Assembly: GCA_035296325.1 (NCBI GenBank)
Contig: DATHBD010000044.1
Coordinates: 1 to 64,000 of the forward strand
From: DATHBD01 sp035296325
GTDB taxonomy: Bacteria > Actinomycetota > Actinomycetes > Mycobacteriales > Micromonosporaceae
Direction: 5' to 3'
DNA length: 64,000 nucleotides
Under the pieces are notes generated by a model, which was given only the letters and a program-made list of their open reading frames with translations, was not told the DNA's origin and did no database searches. This document shows, one piece after another, positions 62,134 through 64,000 of the stretch. Position 1 is the stretch's first letter; each line of letters opens with the position of its first letter. The position numbers were made by a program, and so were the translations under genes.

Positions 62134-62996
62134 GACTGGTACTCCCGGGCGATAGTGACCCACAGCGAGTCGAACCACTGGCGTGACGCCTCGACGAATT
62201 GCGTACCCTGGGCGCCCTCATCCTCGCTGATCGCGTAGTGGAACAGGGGCACGTCCTTGCCCATGAGGTCATAGATCGCAACCGGTTCGCCCTTGATGGT
62301 GACCGTACGCTCGACTGCGGGGTAGAAACCGAAGAAGACCTCCTCGGCGTTCATGATGTAGAGCTTGAAGAGCGGTGCAGCGCTGTGAACGCGCACCTCG
62401 ACGGTCGCTGATCGCACCAGGCCAAGGTCACCTAGTTCATGAACCTGATCGAGGATGCCCTCAGCGGCACGCCGCGTGATGCGTGCCGCCCTTTCACGGA
62501 CGTCGGGGTCATCGGCCTGTGTCTCGGCCCGCGCGGGCAGCGCCATCGGCACCGTCATATCCGAGATCAGTGCCCGCACGGCGATCGTCTCCGGGGCAAG
62601 CCGGCCGACCCGTACCTTGTCGAGCACCTCGGCGAGCGAGTCCCGCAGCGTTTCGCCGGAGAATCCGGCGAAGTCGATCGAGACGTGCGGTCGCTCAAAC
62701 GCGGCCTCGATGTGAGGGCGCAGTTCGACGGCAAGCTTGGTCTGGGCTCGGACAAACGCGCCGCTCCCCTGCCGGGTGACGATCAGCCGCTCGGTCCGTA
62801 GCGACTCAAGCGCTCGCTTGACCGTTTCCCGAGCGACGCCGTAGCGCTTTGCAAGTTCAGGCTGGGAAGGCAGCTTCTCGCCGGGCGCCAGTCGGCGGGT
62901 GAGGATCGCGGCGCGCAGCTTGTTGGCGATCTGCTGCGACGCCTGTTTGGGGTCGTCCGGGTCCAGTTCACCGAGGAAGTCCAGGTTCGCGGTCAC
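62130..62996 (-). CDS. GntR-family repressor, KorSA-like element regulator
   Basis: 288 aa. N-terminal GntR winged helix: QIANKLRAAILTRRLAPGEK, LPSQPELAKRYGVARETVKR and ALESLRTERLIVTRQGSGAF. The C-terminal ~200 residues are not a typical FadR or UTRA domain and may sense an element-specific signal. GTG 62996 is chosen over the longer TTG-started frame because TACGAT ends 6 nt before it and the upstream frame runs through operator repeats. Family members on pSAM2-type elements repress transfer and replication genes. Confidence 0.88.
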   Translation of the reverse strand: MTANLDFLGELDPDDPKQASQQIANKLRAAILTRRLAPGEKLPSQPELAKRYGVARETVKRALESLRTERLIVTRQGSGAFVRAQTKLAVELRPHIEAAFERPHVSIDFAGFSGETLRDSLAEVLDKVRVGRLAPETIAVRALISDMTVPMALPARAETQADDPDVRERAARITRRAAEGILDQVHELGDLGLVRSATVEVRVHSAAPLFKLYIMNAEEVFFGFYPAVERTVTIKGEPVAIYDLMGKDVPLFHYAISEDEGAQGTQFVEASRQWFDSLWVTIAREYQS

Positions 62997-63013
62997 CTTC
63001 GCATCGTACCGGA

Positions 63014-63105
63014 TGACTAGCCAAGCGAGGAAAGTTCTCCACACAGGCTTGACCTGACTAGCCAAGCAGGCCTACTGTCACCTCAGCGCACCTGACTAGC
63101 CAAGC
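63014..63105. promoter_or_regulatory. Three operator repeats and divergent promoters of the GntR repressor
   Basis: TGACTAGCCAAGC occurs at 63014-63026, 63055-63067 and 63093-63105, all in one orientation. The middle copy lies between TTGACC (63049-63054) and TACTGT (63073-63078), an 18-bp-spaced rightward promoter. The first copy lies just upstream of the leftward -10 TACGAT (63003-63008). The third is downstream of the rightward start site. The arrangement predicts repression in both directions. Confidence 0.75.
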
Positions 63106-63529
63106 AAGACGGGCGGGGGCGGCTTCCAAACAGACCGACAGATCGAAGGAATGGCCGCGTCTCCGCGTGGCTCGCCTTCGAGCCGTTCGTGTTCGCAGAA
63201 GTCAATTGAGAACTTCATAGAGATCTGGATGCAGGGAGATCCGTCTTCCAAATTGACTTCCAGACCCCGCAACCCGATGGGGTGGCCCCGGGTGTTCGGC
63301 CGTTGACGTGTCCGGTCGCAAGACTTGTCCTCCCGGTCTGGCCCAACCACAGGTTGCCATGGGCGCCGTTAGGTGCTCCGAGAGCGCGTCTTCTGCGCTC
63401 GTGCTGCTCGCCCGACACCTGGTGTTGTCGGGCGTTCTTGACTCCCGGAACGCGGCTGGCTGGCCGTTGAGCCCTGGCCGCGTTCCGGCTTCAACGTCCC
63501 TATTCCTGTGATCGAGAGAGGTGTTCGTC
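63106..63529. other. Long leader or gap before the element's small genes
   Basis: No gene is supported. Inverted repeats: GAAGTCAATT/AATTGACTTC (63198-63207 and 63251-63260) in a patch of lower GC, GCCCGACA/TGTCGGGC hairpin (63410-63433), and GGAACGCGGC/GCCGCGTTCC (63447-63486). The rightward promoter at 63049 would transcribe this region, so it may be a structured leader. Confidence 0.45.
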
Positions 63530-63697
63530 ATGGCTGCACGTCTTGCCGACGTTGTCCGGATCACCACGAGGGCCAGCGCTGTGTGGCGCGTTTGTAGCGG
63601 CTGCACCGAGCTGGCGCCTCTGGCGCCCGACGAGGCGGACTGCTCGGCGTGCCGGACCCCGGCACGCATTCCCCGCCGCCTGCGCGCCGCTGCGTAG
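63530..63697 (+). CDS. Small CxxC-CxxC zinc-ribbon-like protein
   Basis: 55 aa. Two pairs, CSGC and CSAC, spaced by 14 residues suggest a zinc ribbon; the C-terminus is Arg-rich. GAGAGGTG lies before ATG 63530. The next gene begins 23 bp on. Similar tiny genes are common in actinomycete conjugative elements. Function unknown. Confidence 0.7.
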   Translation: MAARLADVVRITTRASAVWRVCSGCTELAPLAPDEADCSACRTPARIPRRLRAAA

Positions 63698-63720
63698 CGC
63701 GACCCACCGAGAGGCTCCCG

Positions 63721-63960
63721 ATGCTTTCCCTTGACCTGCCTGAACCGACGCCGAGCGACCTTGCCGCCATCGAAGATGAGTGGCCAATCGTCGAAGCTGG
63801 CCTTGCCGTCTTGAACGCGCAGATCGCCATGATCTACGCCGAGGACCGAGGCGGCCCGACCCCGCTGGACTGGCGCCGACTCCGGCGCGCTGAACAACGC
63901 TTGCTCCGCGCCGCACTCGACCACGTGTCCGACCCGGCGCCACTTGCGCAGGCCGCGTGA
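63721..63960 (+). CDS. Small element protein, DUF6284-like
   Basis: 79 aa, helical: SDLAAIEDEWPIVEAGLAVL, then DWRRLRRAEQRLLRAALDH. It matches the layout of DUF6284 proteins found in actinomycete integrative elements. GAGAGG lies about 8 nt before ATG 63721. The stop overlaps the next ATG (TGATG). Confidence 0.65.
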   Translation: MLSLDLPEPTPSDLAAIEDEWPIVEAGLAVLNAQIAMIYAEDRGGPTPLDWRRLRRAEQRLLRAALDHVSDPAPLAQAA

Positions 63961-64000
63961 TGTCCCGTATCCGCGCCGCGTTTCATGACCCGGACGGTGT
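63960..64000 (+). CDS. Start of the next element gene, cut by the window end
   Basis: ATG 63960 overlaps the previous stop; only MSRIRAAFHDPDG is visible. No identification is possible. Confidence 0.45.
   Translation, partial: MSRIRAAFHDPDG

Noticed and set aside
63202..63943. Minus-strand frames of 240 and 147 aa opposite the element's small genes
   Set aside because: The rightward genes have ribosome-binding sites, overlapping stops and starts, and a Cys-pair motif; the antisense frames have none.

Overview
The window is high-GC actinobacterial chromosome, most likely from a Micromonosporaceae member (Micromonospora-like). The basis is the very high GC with C/G-ending codons, many GTG starts, many leaderless genes, a bacterial proteasome activator (Bpa), three LCP cell-wall ligases, DUF222/13E12, DUF5926 and DUF6941 proteins, and the local order ACT protein-pheA ... 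serS ... HAD-HAD-bpa. No rRNA operon, CRISPR array, complete insertion sequence or replication origin is visible.

Layout: 0-6.7 kb holds a DUF222 gene cut by the left edge and preceded by an SOS-box-like palindrome, an Fpg/Nei glycosylase, a polyprenyl glycosylphosphotransferase, a LytS/LytTR two-component pair and a secreted beta-propeller. 7-13.3 kb holds an OmpR-type two-component system overlapping a DUF4173 membrane protein, then a small membrane protein with a sodium:solute symporter. 13.4-21 kb holds a Uma2 protein, a secreted DUF11/SdrD-like protein, an ABC exporter pair and a DUF485-ActP acetate symporter operon. 21-30.3 kb is an envelope block: nucleotide-sugar decarboxylase/epimerase, three LCP proteins, an acyltransferase with SGNH domain, rhodanese and GDPD. 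30.3-38.6 kb holds signalling (histidine kinase, RsbW-like ATPase), arginine deiminase, ACT protein, pheA, AIM24 and a zincin. 39.1-39.9 kb is a repeat island. 39.9-52.4 kb holds an FAD oxidoreductase, two small membrane proteins, serS, two HAD phosphatases, bpa, a substrate-binding lipoprotein, a gluzincin and PrsW. 52.5-60.4 kb holds a thioesterase, two divergent secreted ricin-lectin carbohydrate enzymes, a PadR/GyrI pair and a secreted FN3 protein.

The right end is different. At 61251-61296 lies the 3' half of a tRNA-Phe gene on the minus strand, still followed by its own terminator, and everything to its right looks like the start of an integrated actinomycete element: a HAD hydrolase and a GntR (KorSA-like) repressor transcribed towards the junction, three copies of one operator in the divergent promoter region, and a rightward run of small, tightly packed genes that continues off the window. 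The intact tRNA-Phe, integrase and excisionase should lie further right.

Two features recur through the whole window. About seventeen genes have a -10-like hexamer placed so that transcription would begin at or near the start codon (leaderless). Several families of intergenic palindromes, including a four-copy REP-like element, accumulate in the long intergenic gaps.
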